From: UBA5951 sp009936885
GTDB lineage: Bacteria > Pseudomonadota > Alphaproteobacteria > Puniceispirillales > Puniceispirillaceae
Length of the DNA stretch: 64,000 nt
Assembly (NCBI GenBank): GCA_937996625.1
Contig: CALKVA010000020.1
Location: 1-64,000, forward strand
Direction of reading: 5' to 3'
Within the stretch, counting starts at the first letter, position 1. Every line of letters begins with the position of its first letter. Shown here piece after piece: positions 1 through 8,024 of the stretch. A program made the translations under genes and the position numbers. The notes beneath the pieces were generated by a model. It searched no databases. It saw only the letters and a program-made list of their open reading frames with translations, and had not been told where the DNA came from.

Positions 1-198
1 ATGATTGCGGCCTTCAGACTAGCTGCGGCAAATATCATTTCTCCATTTATATATGCCCAAATAATTGCAGCGACAGCTGTTGGATATTATCTTTTCGGTG
101 CCATTCCAGACAAAATGACATGGTTTGGTATCTTGATAATCGTCGGCGCAGGAATTTATATCGCGCTTCGGGAAATTAAACTTGAGAAAAATAATTAA
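1..198 (+). CDS. EamA/DMT-family transporter, C-terminal fragment
   Basis: The reading frame is open from the first base of the window and ends at a TAA, so this is the tail of a gene that begins upstream. The 65 visible residues hold two hydrophobic segments (about 14-34 and 40-57) followed by a short charged tail. This is the usual end of the second EamA repeat of drug/metabolite exporters of the inner membrane. The ATG at base 1 is probably an internal methionine. The substrate cannot be inferred. The family call rests on composition and the typical loop-helix ending. Confidence 0.6.
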   Translation: MIAAFRLAAANIISPFIYAQIIAATAVGYYLFGAIPDKMTWFGILIIVGAGIYIALREIKLEKNN

Positions 199-282
199 AT
201 AATTAATGTCTAATTGTAGTCCATAAATGCCGCTGCATCAGTATAAAATAAAATAAAACACATAATTGGAATAGGAATTAAA

Positions 283-720
283 ATGATACGCGTCTTTTTA
301 ACATTACTAACCACATTAATATTGGTTTTTTCTGCAGCATCATATGCACATAAGGACGCAACAGGTATTGTAAAAGAACGTATGGATTTGTTCAAAAAGA
401 GCCAACAAGATATCAAAGCTTTATACGCTTCCATCAGAAGTGATGAATTAGAAGATATTAGGACAAACGCTGTAGCATTAGCACAATGGGGCGTTGTTAT
501 GCCTGACTATTTCCCAGAAGGAAGCGGCGGCGGTGTGTCTGAGGCATCTGCAGAAATTTGGAAGGATTTTGACGGCTTCAAAGATGCTGCAAAAACATTC
601 GAATTAGCGGCCCTATCAGTGGTTGCCGCGGTTGACCAAGGTGATAAAGAAGCCATAATCTCCGCTGCAAAATCCGTTGGCGACAGCTGTAAATCCTGTC
701 ATCGGAAATTTAGAAATTAA
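283..720 (+). CDS. Cytochrome c' / c556 family protein
   Basis: A 145-residue secreted haem protein. A Sec signal peptide covers about residues 1-22, ending in SYA-H. The mature part is a predicted four-helix bundle. The single haem-attachment motif CKSCH lies at residues 136-140, close to the C-terminus, which is the hallmark of class II cytochromes c (c' and c556). It should sit in the periplasm and carry electrons or bind NO/CO. A Met in the first mature helix (within ERMDLF) is where low-spin c556 members place the sixth ligand, so c556 is as likely as c'. It appears monocistronic; the SD is TAGGAAT upstream of the ATG. Confidence 0.88.
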   Translation: MIRVFLTLLTTLILVFSAASYAHKDATGIVKERMDLFKKSQQDIKALYASIRSDELEDIRTNAVALAQWGVVMPDYFPEGSGGGVSEASAEIWKDFDGFKDAAKTFELAALSVVAAVDQGDKEAIISAAKSVGDSCKSCHRKFRN

Positions 721-883
721 CGCTCTATAACGCTAATAATAATATTTCTCAAATCTATTAGGCTAATTAGCCTTGCCTGATATGGCTGGCAATCGTTGTT
801 TTTTCTTATTGGAAATATAATTAATTCAATATGTTAATAATTTTATGCAGAAAAAAAATATTATTATAGAAAAAACAGATCCA
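721..883. other. Intergenic region, AT-rich
   Basis: No credible ORF lies here. A perfect 14-bp palindrome (AGGCTAATTAGCCT) is at 760-773, shortly after the cytochrome stop codon. It has no loop and no T-run, so it is not a canonical terminator. Long A and T runs at 848-876 read as U-tracts on the minus strand, just after the candidate RNA at 884-1010. Confidence 0.5.
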
Positions 884-1010
884 CCCTAAGGCCTAATCCG
901 TAGAAGTAAATGTCCCTTAGATGAGTAAAACTAGCCGGTCCCAACTCACCTGAGGGACACACGCGCCAATGTCACGAGGATAATCTCCCCCACATATACA
1001 CCCCTAGAAT
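884..1010 (-). ncRNA. Candidate structured RNA, possibly 6S-like
   Basis: A non-coding stretch that folds as one long interrupted hairpin when read on the minus strand. The terminal stem pairs 945-959 with 911-925 (15 positions: 13 Watson-Crick pairs, one wobble and one mismatch) around a 19-nt loop. A second short helix pairs an AUCC-UC-GU segment with ACGGAU. A closing stem pairs CUAGGG (1007-1002) with CCUUAG (891-886). U-rich tracts follow the 3' side (about 870-876 and 849-856). A closing stem, an asymmetric internal bubble and a terminal hairpin match the 6S RNA layout. However, 6S often lies next to fau, and the fau gene in this window is at the far right edge. The family is not established. 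Confidence 0.4.
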
Positions 1011-1052
1011 AATCAATGAGTGGCTCGATAAAAGGTCTATCAGACATTATTG

Positions 1053-1256
1053 TTAAAAAGGCGTAATGGAAACACATAGATCAGCAATAAATCCAACTAA
1101 ATCTGGAGATCTTGCGATGAATGGCAATGCTGCTATAGCAATAAAGACAAGTCCTATCCAGATAAACCAGACTGTTCTGTCGTCATAAGAAATAGCCTCA
1201 ATGCTATCTTGTGCCTCTTTTTCATGTTGAGAATGATTACCAAGTTTAGAGCGCAT
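1053..1256 (-). CDS. Small single-pass membrane protein, unknown function
   Basis: A 67-residue protein with a charged N-terminal half (about 1-27) and one clear membrane segment at about 29-49 (rich in I, A, F, W), then a short tail. Its start overlaps the 3' end of the DUF2237 gene by 11 bp, which suggests translational coupling and argues that it is expressed. I do not recognise a family. It could be a spurious ORF, but the coupling and the hydrophobic pattern support a real gene. Confidence 0.5.
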   Translation of the reverse strand: MRSKLGNHSQHEKEAQDSIEAISYDDRTVWFIWIGLVFIAIAALPFIARSPDLVGFIADLCVSITPF

Positions 1257-1629
1257 GTTCGATGAGATCCTTTAAGGATACAAGGCTAAGGGTTTTATAG
1301 TTCGATGCCTTCAAATTCACTTTAGGAGCAACGCCCGCTAACCTTGCCTCCTCCCATCTTGCTGCACACAGGCACCAATAATCACCAGCCTTTAAACCAG
1401 CAAAATCAAATTTAGGATGCGGTGTGGATAAATCATTTCCCGCTTGTTTGCTAAATGTTAAAAAAGCATCATTCATTAGTGCACACACTGTATGAATGCC
1501 TGCGTCCGCACTATCGGTATGACAACATCCATCTCTGAAATAGCCTGTTAGGGGCTCAAGAGAACAGGTCTCTAACAGGCCTCCAAGCACATTTCTTTGA
1601 GAGCCACCAAATGGGCTTTCTCCATCCAT
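1246..1629 (-). CDS. DUF2237 family protein
   Basis: A 127-residue cytosolic protein with the DUF2237 pattern: N-terminal NVLGG, a central Cys-rich segment DGCCHTDSADAG, then HTVCA, and a conserved WCLCAARW block near residue 90. The clustered cysteines suggest metal binding or redox chemistry, but the family's function is unknown. It lies one base downstream of plsC and overlaps the small membrane protein that follows, so the three form a compact minus-strand unit. Confidence 0.85.
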   Translation of the reverse strand: MDGESPFGGSQRNVLGGLLETCSLEPLTGYFRDGCCHTDSADAGIHTVCALMNDAFLTFSKQAGNDLSTPHPKFDFAGLKAGDYWCLCAARWEEARLAGVAPKVNLKASNYKTLSLVSLKDLIEHAL

Positions 1630-1630
1630 T

Positions 1631-2341
1631 TTAAATTCCTTTTTTTTCTAGCTCAGCGCATTTATCTTCAATGTCACTTTTTAATTTTGCCATAAATTCT
1701 TTTCGTGGCAAACCTGTTTTAATTGGTAACATAAATATCACATCTATAATTCCTGGATTTTTGAGAAATCTTTTATTTAGCCAGTAACGTCCCGAATTCA
1801 ATGCAACTGGGATAACAGGAATTGATAGTGCTTGATATAATGAAAAAACACCTATTTGATAGGGTGTTGTATTATCGCACGGCTCAACTCTGGTACCTTG
1901 CGGAAAAATCAGAATGGACCTGCCTGTCTGTTTTGCTAAGAGCGCTTCTTCCTGTAGTTTTTTTAATGCGCGCATTCCAGCTGATCTATCAACAGCAATA
2001 CATCCGGCACGCTTCATAAATTGACCTACTATCGGAATTGATAATAATTCTTTTTTTAATACCACAATAGGGCTATCTAATTGCCAGTATAAAATCAAAG
2101 TCTCCCATGCAGATTGGTGTTTGACCGCATAGATAACCTGCTCAGATTTTGCAATATCTCCCTTAATAGCAAAACCAATCGGGATGATAGAGAGACATAA
2201 ATGAACACAGCGCCCCCAGAGTGAGCCTATTTTAGAGGCATATCTGGCTGGCATTAACAAAATAGGAAGGCTCAAAACACCCATCAAGGTAGTAGAACTA
2301 TAAAAAAACACTGAAAATAACACAGAGCGAAAAAAATTCAT
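1631..2341 (-). CDS. plsC: 1-acyl-sn-glycerol-3-phosphate acyltransferase (PlsC family)
   Basis: Expected to transfer an acyl chain to lysophosphatidic acid to make phosphatidic acid at the inner membrane. The 236-residue protein has a hydrophobic N-terminus (about 5-30). The catalytic block is H75-QSAW-E80, an HX4E variant of the usual HX4D, and the substrate-binding block FPQGTR is at 146-151. Glu in place of Asp at the second catalytic position occurs in a subset of proteobacterial PlsC proteins. It is first in a unit with DUF2237 and a small membrane protein, and is divergent from the gene at 2490. Another LPLAT-family acceptor cannot be excluded. Confidence 0.88.
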   Translation of the reverse strand: MNFFRSVLFSVFFYSSTTLMGVLSLPILLMPARYASKIGSLWGRCVHLCLSIIPIGFAIKGDIAKSEQVIYAVKHQSAWETLILYWQLDSPIVVLKKELLSIPIVGQFMKRAGCIAVDRSAGMRALKKLQEEALLAKQTGRSILIFPQGTRVEPCDNTTPYQIGVFSLYQALSIPVIPVALNSGRYWLNKRFLKNPGIIDVIFMLPIKTGLPRKEFMAKLKSDIEDKCAELEKKGI

Positions 2342-2489
2342 GATAACTAGGTAGCGAGTTTAAGCCTCACAAGCAAGTCCGCACGCCTAACTCGATTAAA
2401 CCTGAATTCAATATATTTCTATCTCATAACAGGTTATTATAAAGTTTTAAGTCAGTTGCTTTTTTAGATTAGGAATTTTAAATAAACCA

Positions 2490-2837
2490 ATGCAACTAAC
2501 GTCAGATGAGCACCTAAAAGCAGAAATCATACTCCAAATCTTGATTCAAACTAGAACAGCTATGTCCTATTCTGACTTTGCTGTTTGTATGAAGCTTACG
2601 GGGCCACAAAAAATCAATCGAATTATCACATGGCTGGAGAAAATCACGTTAGAGGATATTCGCGCAGAAAGGCCGTTGCGGGCATGTATGGTATTTTCAA
2701 AGCAAACGCCTGGCCTGCCCTCTTCTGGTTTCTTCTCATTCTGTGCGGAAATAGGCGTTTTTGATTGGCAGAATGATCCCGCAAAAGCTCAGATTTTCAC
2801 TCAGTCCCAGCAAGAGATACTTTTTTCAACTAATTAG
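2490..2837 (+). CDS. Hypothetical protein, winged-helix-like
   Basis: A 115-residue protein I cannot assign. The first ~65 residues look helical with a turn-helix rhythm, compatible with a small winged-helix fold. The second half has the pattern RPLRACMVFS...GLPSSGFFSFCAEIGVFD, which looks like a conserved motif rather than random sequence (a G-L-P-x-x-G-F-F core). No signal peptide or membrane segment is seen. It is divergent from plsC and its last 8 bp overlap the convergent tusA gene. A TAGGAA at 13 bases from the ATG is a poor SD. Confidence 0.6.
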   Translation: MQLTSDEHLKAEIILQILIQTRTAMSYSDFAVCMKLTGPQKINRIITWLEKITLEDIRAERPLRACMVFSKQTPGLPSSGFFSFCAEIGVFDWQNDPAKAQIFTQSQQEILFSTN

Positions 2838-3057
2838 ACTTGCGAATTAAAAAGGTAAATAAACCATCCTGCTCAGATTGTTGTTCAAGCGTGTGACCTG
2901 ATGTTTCGCAAAAATGCTGAAAATCTATTGGCGCTGCTGGGTCATCTGCTGTTATTTCTGCTAATTGACCCGTAGCCATAGATTTTAGAGCGCGCCTTGC
3001 TTTCAAGACTGGCAATGGACATTTCAAACCCGTAAAATCAAATATCTGTTTTTGCAT
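2830..3057 (-). CDS. tusA: TusA family sulfurtransferase
   Basis: A 75-residue cytosolic sulfur carrier. The family signature CPLPVLK is at residues 13-19, with the persulfide-forming Cys13. A basic helix follows, then a beta-strand carrying the DDP motif typical of TusA/SirA. TusA relays sulfur from IscS for tRNA 2-thiouridine and other pathways. No tusBCDE genes are nearby, so the exact acceptor is open; YeeD-like or other TusA-domain carriers are alternatives. The 3' end overlaps the convergent gene at 2490-2837. Confidence 0.88.
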   Translation of the reverse strand: MQKQIFDFTGLKCPLPVLKARRALKSMATGQLAEITADDPAAPIDFQHFCETSGHTLEQQSEQDGLFTFLIRKSN

Positions 3058-3076
3058 TTAGATAAGGAAACTCTGT

Positions 3077-3104
3077 TTGACAAATCATCATTACACAATA
3101 CATT
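3077..3104 (+). promoter_or_regulatory. Putative sigma-70 promoter of the TerB/J-domain gene
   Basis: A perfect -35 TTGACA (3077-3082), a 16-bp spacer and TACATT as -10 (3099-3104). A start near 3111 would give a leader of about 50 nt before the ATG at 3160. The -10 matches four of six consensus bases. Confidence 0.5.
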
Positions 3105-3159
3105 TTTGCAGGGCTTATGCAACTTGCAATTAACACTAAAAACAGTCACAACATAGCAT

Positions 3160-3873
3160 ATGAATATCTGGGGAATTATCATTGGCGGGGCTACTGGATT
3201 TGCAATTGGTGGGCCCATAGGAGCTCTTCTGGGGGCAGCAGCAGGTCATTATGCGGAGGTAAAGTTCAAAGGGCCTAGCAATTCTTTTGAGTCTAAAAAA
3301 ATTGCCTTTACGGTTGCTATCATCGCTCTTTCAGCAAAAATGGCAAAGGCAGATGGTGTTATTACCCGCTCAGAGATCACAGCATTCAGGCAGAAAGTTC
3401 ACATCCCCACAGAAGATTTAAAGCGTGTTGGACAATTCTGGGATCTGGCAAGACAAACCCCAGATGGTTTTCAGTCTTATGCAAAACAAAGTGTTGCGTT
3501 ATTTGGGAGCCGCGCGCCCATTCTTGAACAATTGCTAGAGTTGCTTTTTTTCATCGCAAAAGCAGATGGTGAAATCTCCACACCAGAATGGAATTATTTA
3601 AACATAGTCTCTTCCATTTTTGGATTTGATGAACTTGAATTTCAGCGCATGGCAGATATCTACGGAAGTGGAGAAGGTGCCGCCCATACCATCCTTGGAA
3701 TTGAAGCAGATGCAAGTGAGGGAGAAATCAAGGGTGCTTGGCGTAAATTAGTGCGTGAAAATCATCCAGATAAATTGATTTCTCAAGGATTACCAGACGA
3801 GTTTGTACAGGCTGCTGCAGATAGATTGCGGCTTATTAATGCAGCATATCACTCAATGTTAAAGCGCATATGA
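3160..3873 (+). CDS. TerB-domain and C-terminal J-domain protein (DjlA-like)
   Basis: A 237-residue protein. The N-terminus (about 8-30) is a glycine-zipper-like hydrophobic segment that may insert in the membrane. A TerB/tellurite-resistance helical domain spans about 48-165, with the repeated AKADG motifs at 63-67 and 133-137. A C-terminal J domain covers 174-237, with the DnaK-stimulating HPD tripeptide at 202-204. This is the architecture of DjlA-type co-chaperones, which recruit DnaK at the inner membrane. The role in this organism is unknown. It has its own promoter candidate at 3077-3104. Confidence 0.82.
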   Translation: MNIWGIIIGGATGFAIGGPIGALLGAAAGHYAEVKFKGPSNSFESKKIAFTVAIIALSAKMAKADGVITRSEITAFRQKVHIPTEDLKRVGQFWDLARQTPDGFQSYAKQSVALFGSRAPILEQLLELLFFIAKADGEISTPEWNYLNIVSSIFGFDELEFQRMADIYGSGEGAAHTILGIEADASEGEIKGAWRKLVRENHPDKLISQGLPDEFVQAAADRLRLINAAYHSMLKRI

Positions 3874-3919
3874 TGCATCAAAACTCACTTATTATAGTAG
3901 AAGAAAAGTTATAAAGCTT

Positions 3920-5752
3920 ATGTTAACGCCGCTAATCACGCTTAAAAATGCTGGGGTAAATCTTGGCGATAGATGGTTACTTCGACATGTGGACTTATCA
4001 TTGCATGCAGGTGAAAGACTAGCACTTGTTGGTAGGAATGGGGCTGGCAAATCTACTTTGATGAAACTCATTACAGCAAGCGTAGAGCCTGATGAGGGAA
4101 GTCTATGGGTTGCCCCTGGTGTTGAGGTTGCTTATCTGCCACAAAATCCGATTATAAATGGGATACAAACACTTGCTAGTTATGTTGGGGATTCCCTTCG
4201 AAACCCAGCAGAGTTGCATGTTCCTGAAGCGATGCTTATGAAGATGGATTTAGATCCTGCGCGTTTAACAAACACACTTTCTGGCGGGGAAGCACGCCGA
4301 TTGGCACTTGCAAAAGCATTAGTAAATAAACCAGATATATTATTACTTGATGAGCCAACTAATCATCTTGACCTGCCGACAATTGAATGGCTGGAAGCGT
4401 ATCTTTCTTCTCATCAAGGCGCTTTAGTAATTATCAGCCATGATAGAGCGTTTCTGCGCTCGCTAGGCAATAGTATTATCTGGATTAATCAATCAACGCT
4501 AAAAAGACGCGATGGTGCATTTTCAGAATTTGAGGAATGGTCAGAGACCATATTAACAGAAGAAGCTGTAAGACTTGCCAAGCTAGATAAAAAAATAGCA
4601 GAGGAGACGAGATGGTCACGCCAAGGTATAAGTGCAAGACGCAAGCGAAATCAGGGCAGACTAAGAGAATTAGCTGCTTTAAGAGAAGTGCGAAAAAGCG
4701 ATTTCAATAAAGCAGAACATGAATTTAAAATTTCAAGTGGCAAGGCAGAGGCAGGCGGACAAATTGTTGTGGAAGCTCGCAACCTTGGCCTGGCCGTTCC
4801 TGTGGACATTTCAGCAGAAAATGGCAAAAACGCTTCAGTGATATTAGCAAGGCATTTTAATCTTGTTATAAAAAGACGCGATAGAATAGGAATCGTCGGC
4901 CCAAATGGTGCTGGCAAGTCAACACTCGTTCGCACATTATTAGGACAAAGAGTACCAGATTCTGGATATGTAAAAGCTGGAATTGGCCTGCTGCCAGCTT
5001 ATTTTGACCAGAAACGTGAACAGCTTGTACAAGAGGCAACTCCGTGGAAGGTATTATGCCCTGATGGTGGCGATACATTAGAAGTAGCGGGAAAAACAAA
5101 GCATGTGGCAAGTTACCTTCGTGATTTTCTATTCGATGATTTTAAGATGACACAACGTGTCCATAGCCTATCAGGAGGCGAACAGAACAGATTGCTTCTT
5201 GCCAAAATTTTTGCACAGCCACATAATTTTCTTGTTCTCGATGAGCCAACAAATGATCTTGATTTAGAAACCATAGATCTTCTGCAAGAAGTTGTTGCTG
5301 ACTATGATGGAACAATCTTGATTGTAAGCCACGACCGTGATTTCATTGATAGAACTGTTACCTCTATTCTGGCTTTCGAAGAAGATGGCAAAATTGAAAC
5401 TCATGCAGGTGGGTATTCAGACTATCTGGAAAAAAGAAAATCTTATGGAAGTAAGAAAACAGCCAAGAAGGTTAAAAAAACAGTTCATAAGCCAAAAAAT
5501 AATACCAAAGACAGATTAACCTTTAAGGAAAAATATCTATTACAGACACTCCCTGAGGAAATTGAGGCATTGCAGGTAACGATATCTTCAATTGAGCAGA
5601 AATTATCTAATATGGCATTATTCCAAGAGCAGCCAGAAACTTATCAGAAACTGGCAACAGAAGTTGAAAATTTAAGAGAGAAGCATGAACAAAAAGAACA
5701 AAGCTGGCTTGAACTCGAATTACGCCGAGAGGAACTTGGCGAGGCGTTATGA
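3920..5752 (+). CDS. uup: ABC-F ATPase, Uup-like
   Basis: A soluble 610-residue protein with two ABC cassettes and no membrane segments. Cassette 1 has Walker A GRNGAGKST at 38-46, the signature LSGGE at 120-124 and Walker B LLLDEPTNHLD ending at 151. Cassette 2 repeats these, with GPNGAGKST near 325. The C-terminal ~90 residues form a basic linker and coiled coil, as in Uup. ABC-F proteins act on ribosomes or on branched DNA intermediates, and Uup has been linked to precise transposon excision. It is distinct from the EttA copy at 37393-39075. It directly precedes the RNase P RNA gene. Confidence 0.9.
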   Translation: MLTPLITLKNAGVNLGDRWLLRHVDLSLHAGERLALVGRNGAGKSTLMKLITASVEPDEGSLWVAPGVEVAYLPQNPIINGIQTLASYVGDSLRNPAELHVPEAMLMKMDLDPARLTNTLSGGEARRLALAKALVNKPDILLLDEPTNHLDLPTIEWLEAYLSSHQGALVIISHDRAFLRSLGNSIIWINQSTLKRRDGAFSEFEEWSETILTEEAVRLAKLDKKIAEETRWSRQGISARRKRNQGRLRELAALREVRKSDFNKAEHEFKISSGKAEAGGQIVVEARNLGLAVPVDISAENGKNASVILARHFNLVIKRRDRIGIVGPNGAGKSTLVRTLLGQRVPDSGYVKAGIGLLPAYFDQKREQLVQEATPWKVLCPDGGDTLEVAGKTKHVASYLRDFLFDDFKMTQRVHSLSGGEQNRLLLAKIFAQPHNFLVLDEPTNDLDLETIDLLQEVVADYDGTILIVSHDRDFIDRTVTSILAFEEDGKIETHAGGYSDYLEKRKSYGSKKTAKKVKKTVHKPKNNTKDRLTFKEKYLLQTLPEEIEALQVTISSIEQKLSNMALFQEQPETYQKLATEVENLREKHEQKEQSWLELELRREELGEAL

Positions 5753-5857
5753 TCCCCCGCTTTTTATCAGGTTTGTTATTGAGGATTTTTTTGCTTATGC
5801 GTCATGGTTTTTATAATCAATCTTGATTTTAAATACGAAACACGTCAAAACAAATAT

Positions 5858-6244
5858 GTTCAGAGAGCTGGATAGCTGCTTGGCTAACATTTTAAATGAA
5901 AGGTGAGAGGAAAGTCCGGGCTTCACAGGATCAGGATGCTGGATAACTTCCAGCGAGGGTGACCTTAGGGAAAGTGCCGCAGAAATTAAACCGCCTTAGC
6001 TGAATAGATAGGGTAAGGGTGAAATGGTGCGGTAAGAGCGCACCGCAGTTTTGGTAACAAAACTGGTCAGGGTAAACCCCATCCGAAGCAAGATCATATA
6101 GGGACATGCGCGTCTAGACGCACTGGCGGTCCTGCCAGATTGTCCGGGTAGATCGCTAAAACCTATTGGCAACAATACGGTTCAGATGAATAGCTATCAA
6201 TGAAGATTTCTTCTAACAGAACCCGGCTTATAGGCTCTCTGAAC
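5858..6244 (+). ncRNA. rnpB: RNase P RNA, bacterial type A
   Basis: The catalytic RNA that trims the 5' ends of tRNA precursors. The ends pair as the P1 helix: GTTCAGAGAGC (5858-5868) with its complement ending at 6244. Conserved core segments are present in order: GAGGAAAGTCCGGGCTTC near 5909, AGGGTGA near 5957, GGGTAAGGGTGAAA at about 6011, GGTAAACCCCATCCG near 6070, and the 3' block with AACAGAACCCGGCTTA near 6213. A perfect TATAAT at 5812-5817 with TTGCTT 15 bp upstream may be the promoter. No strong intrinsic terminator is seen, only a T7 run near 6294. Confidence 0.96.
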
Positions 6245-6573
6245 AGTATAACTAATGGCGGTATATGCTCCCTTATATATCTAATAATCCCCTTTTTTTG
6301 TAACTAAGAGTGGTCTTGTTTTTATCCCGACCCCCTTGAATTTTTACATGAAAATAAGAACAAAACATAAACAAAATAAAATTATCATTTAATTTCAGAA
6401 TTTTAGATCGCACTCCTTATATTTTACATTCAAATAATTGAAAAATAACGCTTTTTTCCATGGAATTACAGTAAAATACCATTGACTACCACAGTAACCC
6501 ATGATATCCCATAGTATCCCATATTTTATTTTATGGTAGTTATCAGAGAAAAAAACGATTTAGGAGGAGTTGG
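6245..6573 (+). other. rnpB-mraZ intergenic region
   Basis: No convincing ORF. A weak 7-bp hairpin and a T7 run near 6294 may end rnpB transcription. The rest is very AT-rich and should hold the mraZ promoter. The MraZ box array occupies 6478-6521, and a strong SD, TAGGAGGAG, lies just upstream of the mraZ GTG. Confidence 0.6.
6478..6521 (-). promoter_or_regulatory. MraZ operator: five boxes at a 10-bp period
   Basis: On the minus strand TGGG appears three times, at 6518-6521, 6508-6511 and 6498-6501, followed by two degenerate TGGT copies at 6488-6491 and 6478-6481. All five are exactly 10 bp apart. MraZ is known to bind TGGGN direct repeats with 10-bp spacing upstream of its own gene and repress the operon. 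A -35-like TTGACT (6482-6487) lies inside the array, which fits autorepression, though no good -10 is apparent. Confidence 0.8.
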
Positions 6574-7041
6574 GTGGATCTGTTTTTATCCACTTTTGAA
6601 AACAAGATAGACAGAAAGGGACGTCTTTCTGTGCCTGCTAAATATCGCGCAATATTTGAACGTAATCACACACCTCTTTATCTCTACAAATCTTTAACGA
6701 AATCTTGTCTTGAGGGATGCGGCATTGAGCGTATAAGCCAGATTGTCGATGCAATAGACCAAATGGATGTCTTGTCTGAAGACACCCTTACCCTGCAAAC
6801 AATGCTATCAAGTGCGCAGGAGATGAAATTTGATAATGAAGGCAGAGTAATGCTTTCAGATGATTTCATTCAATATGCAGAACTTGAAGAAGTGGCGTTA
6901 TTTTCAGGAATTGGGCGCTCCTTTGAAATTTGGAATCCAGCGCAATGGCGACCACGCGATGCCGAAACTCGTCATAATGCACGGAACGGCAAAGTGCCTA
7001 AATTATCCTTTGCTGGAACACATAAACAAGGAAATTTCTAA
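6574..7041 (+). CDS. mraZ: Transcriptional regulator MraZ
   Basis: A DNA-binding regulator of the division/cell-wall operon. The 155-residue protein begins FLSTFENKIDRKGRLSVPAK, the family's opening motif, and contains two SpoVT/AbrB-type repeats, the second around residues 80-130. The GTG start is set by a strong SD (TAGGAGGAG) 5-8 bases upstream and gives the expected N-terminus. It heads the dcw cluster and overlaps rsmH by one base (TAATG). The operator array at 6478-6521 indicates autoregulation. Confidence 0.95.
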   Translation: MDLFLSTFENKIDRKGRLSVPAKYRAIFERNHTPLYLYKSLTKSCLEGCGIERISQIVDAIDQMDVLSEDTLTLQTMLSSAQEMKFDNEGRVMLSDDFIQYAELEEVALFSGIGRSFEIWNPAQWRPRDAETRHNARNGKVPKLSFAGTHKQGNF

Positions 7042-8024
7042 TGAATATGGGCGCGCTTCACCATCCGGTTATGTTGCCCCAAATTATCTCTGCCCTCGCA
7101 CCCAGAGATGGCGATCATATTATTGATGCTACCTTTGGCAATGGCGGATATAGCCGCGAAATTCTAAATCAAGCTGATTGTTGCGTTGCTGGGATAGACC
7201 GAGATCCAGATGCAATATCGCGTGCGCAGACGCAGATGCAAAATTTTGGCGAAAAATTTACTATTTTGGAGGGTTCCTTCGCTGAGATAGAACAACTAAC
7301 AGCCAATACTCAGTTTAACAGACCAGACGGAATTGTATTTGATCTTGGCGTTTGCTCAACACAGCTAGATGAAGCAGAGCGAGGTTTTTCCTTTAAATCT
7401 GATGGCCCGCTGGATATGAGAATGTCTAAAGCAGGTGAGAGCGCAGCTGATATCGTTAATTCGATGCCAGAAAAAGAACTCGCTGATATAATTTTCACCT
7501 ATGGGGATGAGCGCGCATCACGCAGGATTGCCCGCGCTATAAGTGCCAAACGCGAAGAAGCGCCCCTGCTTAGAACATCTGAGCTTGCGCAGATTGTTCG
7601 CTCTGCACTACCTCGCGCGAAAAAAGGTCAGTCAGACCCAGCCACTCGTACATTTCAAGCATTGCGAATTTATGTAAATAACGAAATTGGTGAGCTATGC
7701 GATGCTTTGCTTGCTTCAGAAAGAATTTTACAAGAAGGCGGTATACTCGCTGTTGTGAGTTTTCATTCATTGGAAGACAGAATTATTAAGAGGTTCTTTA
7801 GTCAGCGCGCAGGGTATGCAGCCCAGCCATCGCGTCATCAACCGTTTCAGCCAGATACAGAGCCAACATTTCGGCTTTTACCTCGCAAACCCATCCTTCC
7901 GGAGATAAGCGAGATTGAAACTAACCCTCGTGCACGCTCTGCTAAATTGCGGGTTGGCATTCGAACCTCCGCTCCAGTGCAAGAAGCACGCGATGCGCGC
8001 GCGATAATGATGGGGAGAGATTAA
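7041..8024 (+). CDS. rsmH: 16S rRNA (cytosine(1402)-N4)-methyltransferase RsmH
   Basis: Methylates N4 of C1402 in the 16S rRNA decoding centre using SAM. The 327-residue protein starts GALHHPVML, the family opening. It has the SAM-binding DATFGNGGYS at about 29-38, a second motif FDLGVCSTQLDEAERGFSF, and the C-terminal NPRARSAKLRVG block. Length is normal. The start overlaps the mraZ stop as TAATG; an ATG six bases later is an alternative. It is the second gene of the dcw operon. Confidence 0.96.
   Translation: MNMGALHHPVMLPQIISALAPRDGDHIIDATFGNGGYSREILNQADCCVAGIDRDPDAISRAQTQMQNFGEKFTILEGSFAEIEQLTANTQFNRPDGIVFDLGVCSTQLDEAERGFSFKSDGPLDMRMSKAGESAADIVNSMPEKELADIIFTYGDERASRRIARAISAKREEAPLLRTSELAQIVRSALPRAKKGQSDPATRTFQALRIYVNNEIGELCDALLASERILQEGGILAVVSFHSLEDRIIKRFFSQRAGYAAQPSRHQPFQPDTEPTFRLLPRKPILPEISEIETNPRARSAKLRVGIRTSAPVQEARDARAIMMGRD

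Noticed and set aside
760..773. Palindrome AGGCTAATTAGCCT as a terminator or operator
   Set aside because: It has no loop and no T-run, and nothing ties it to a regulator.
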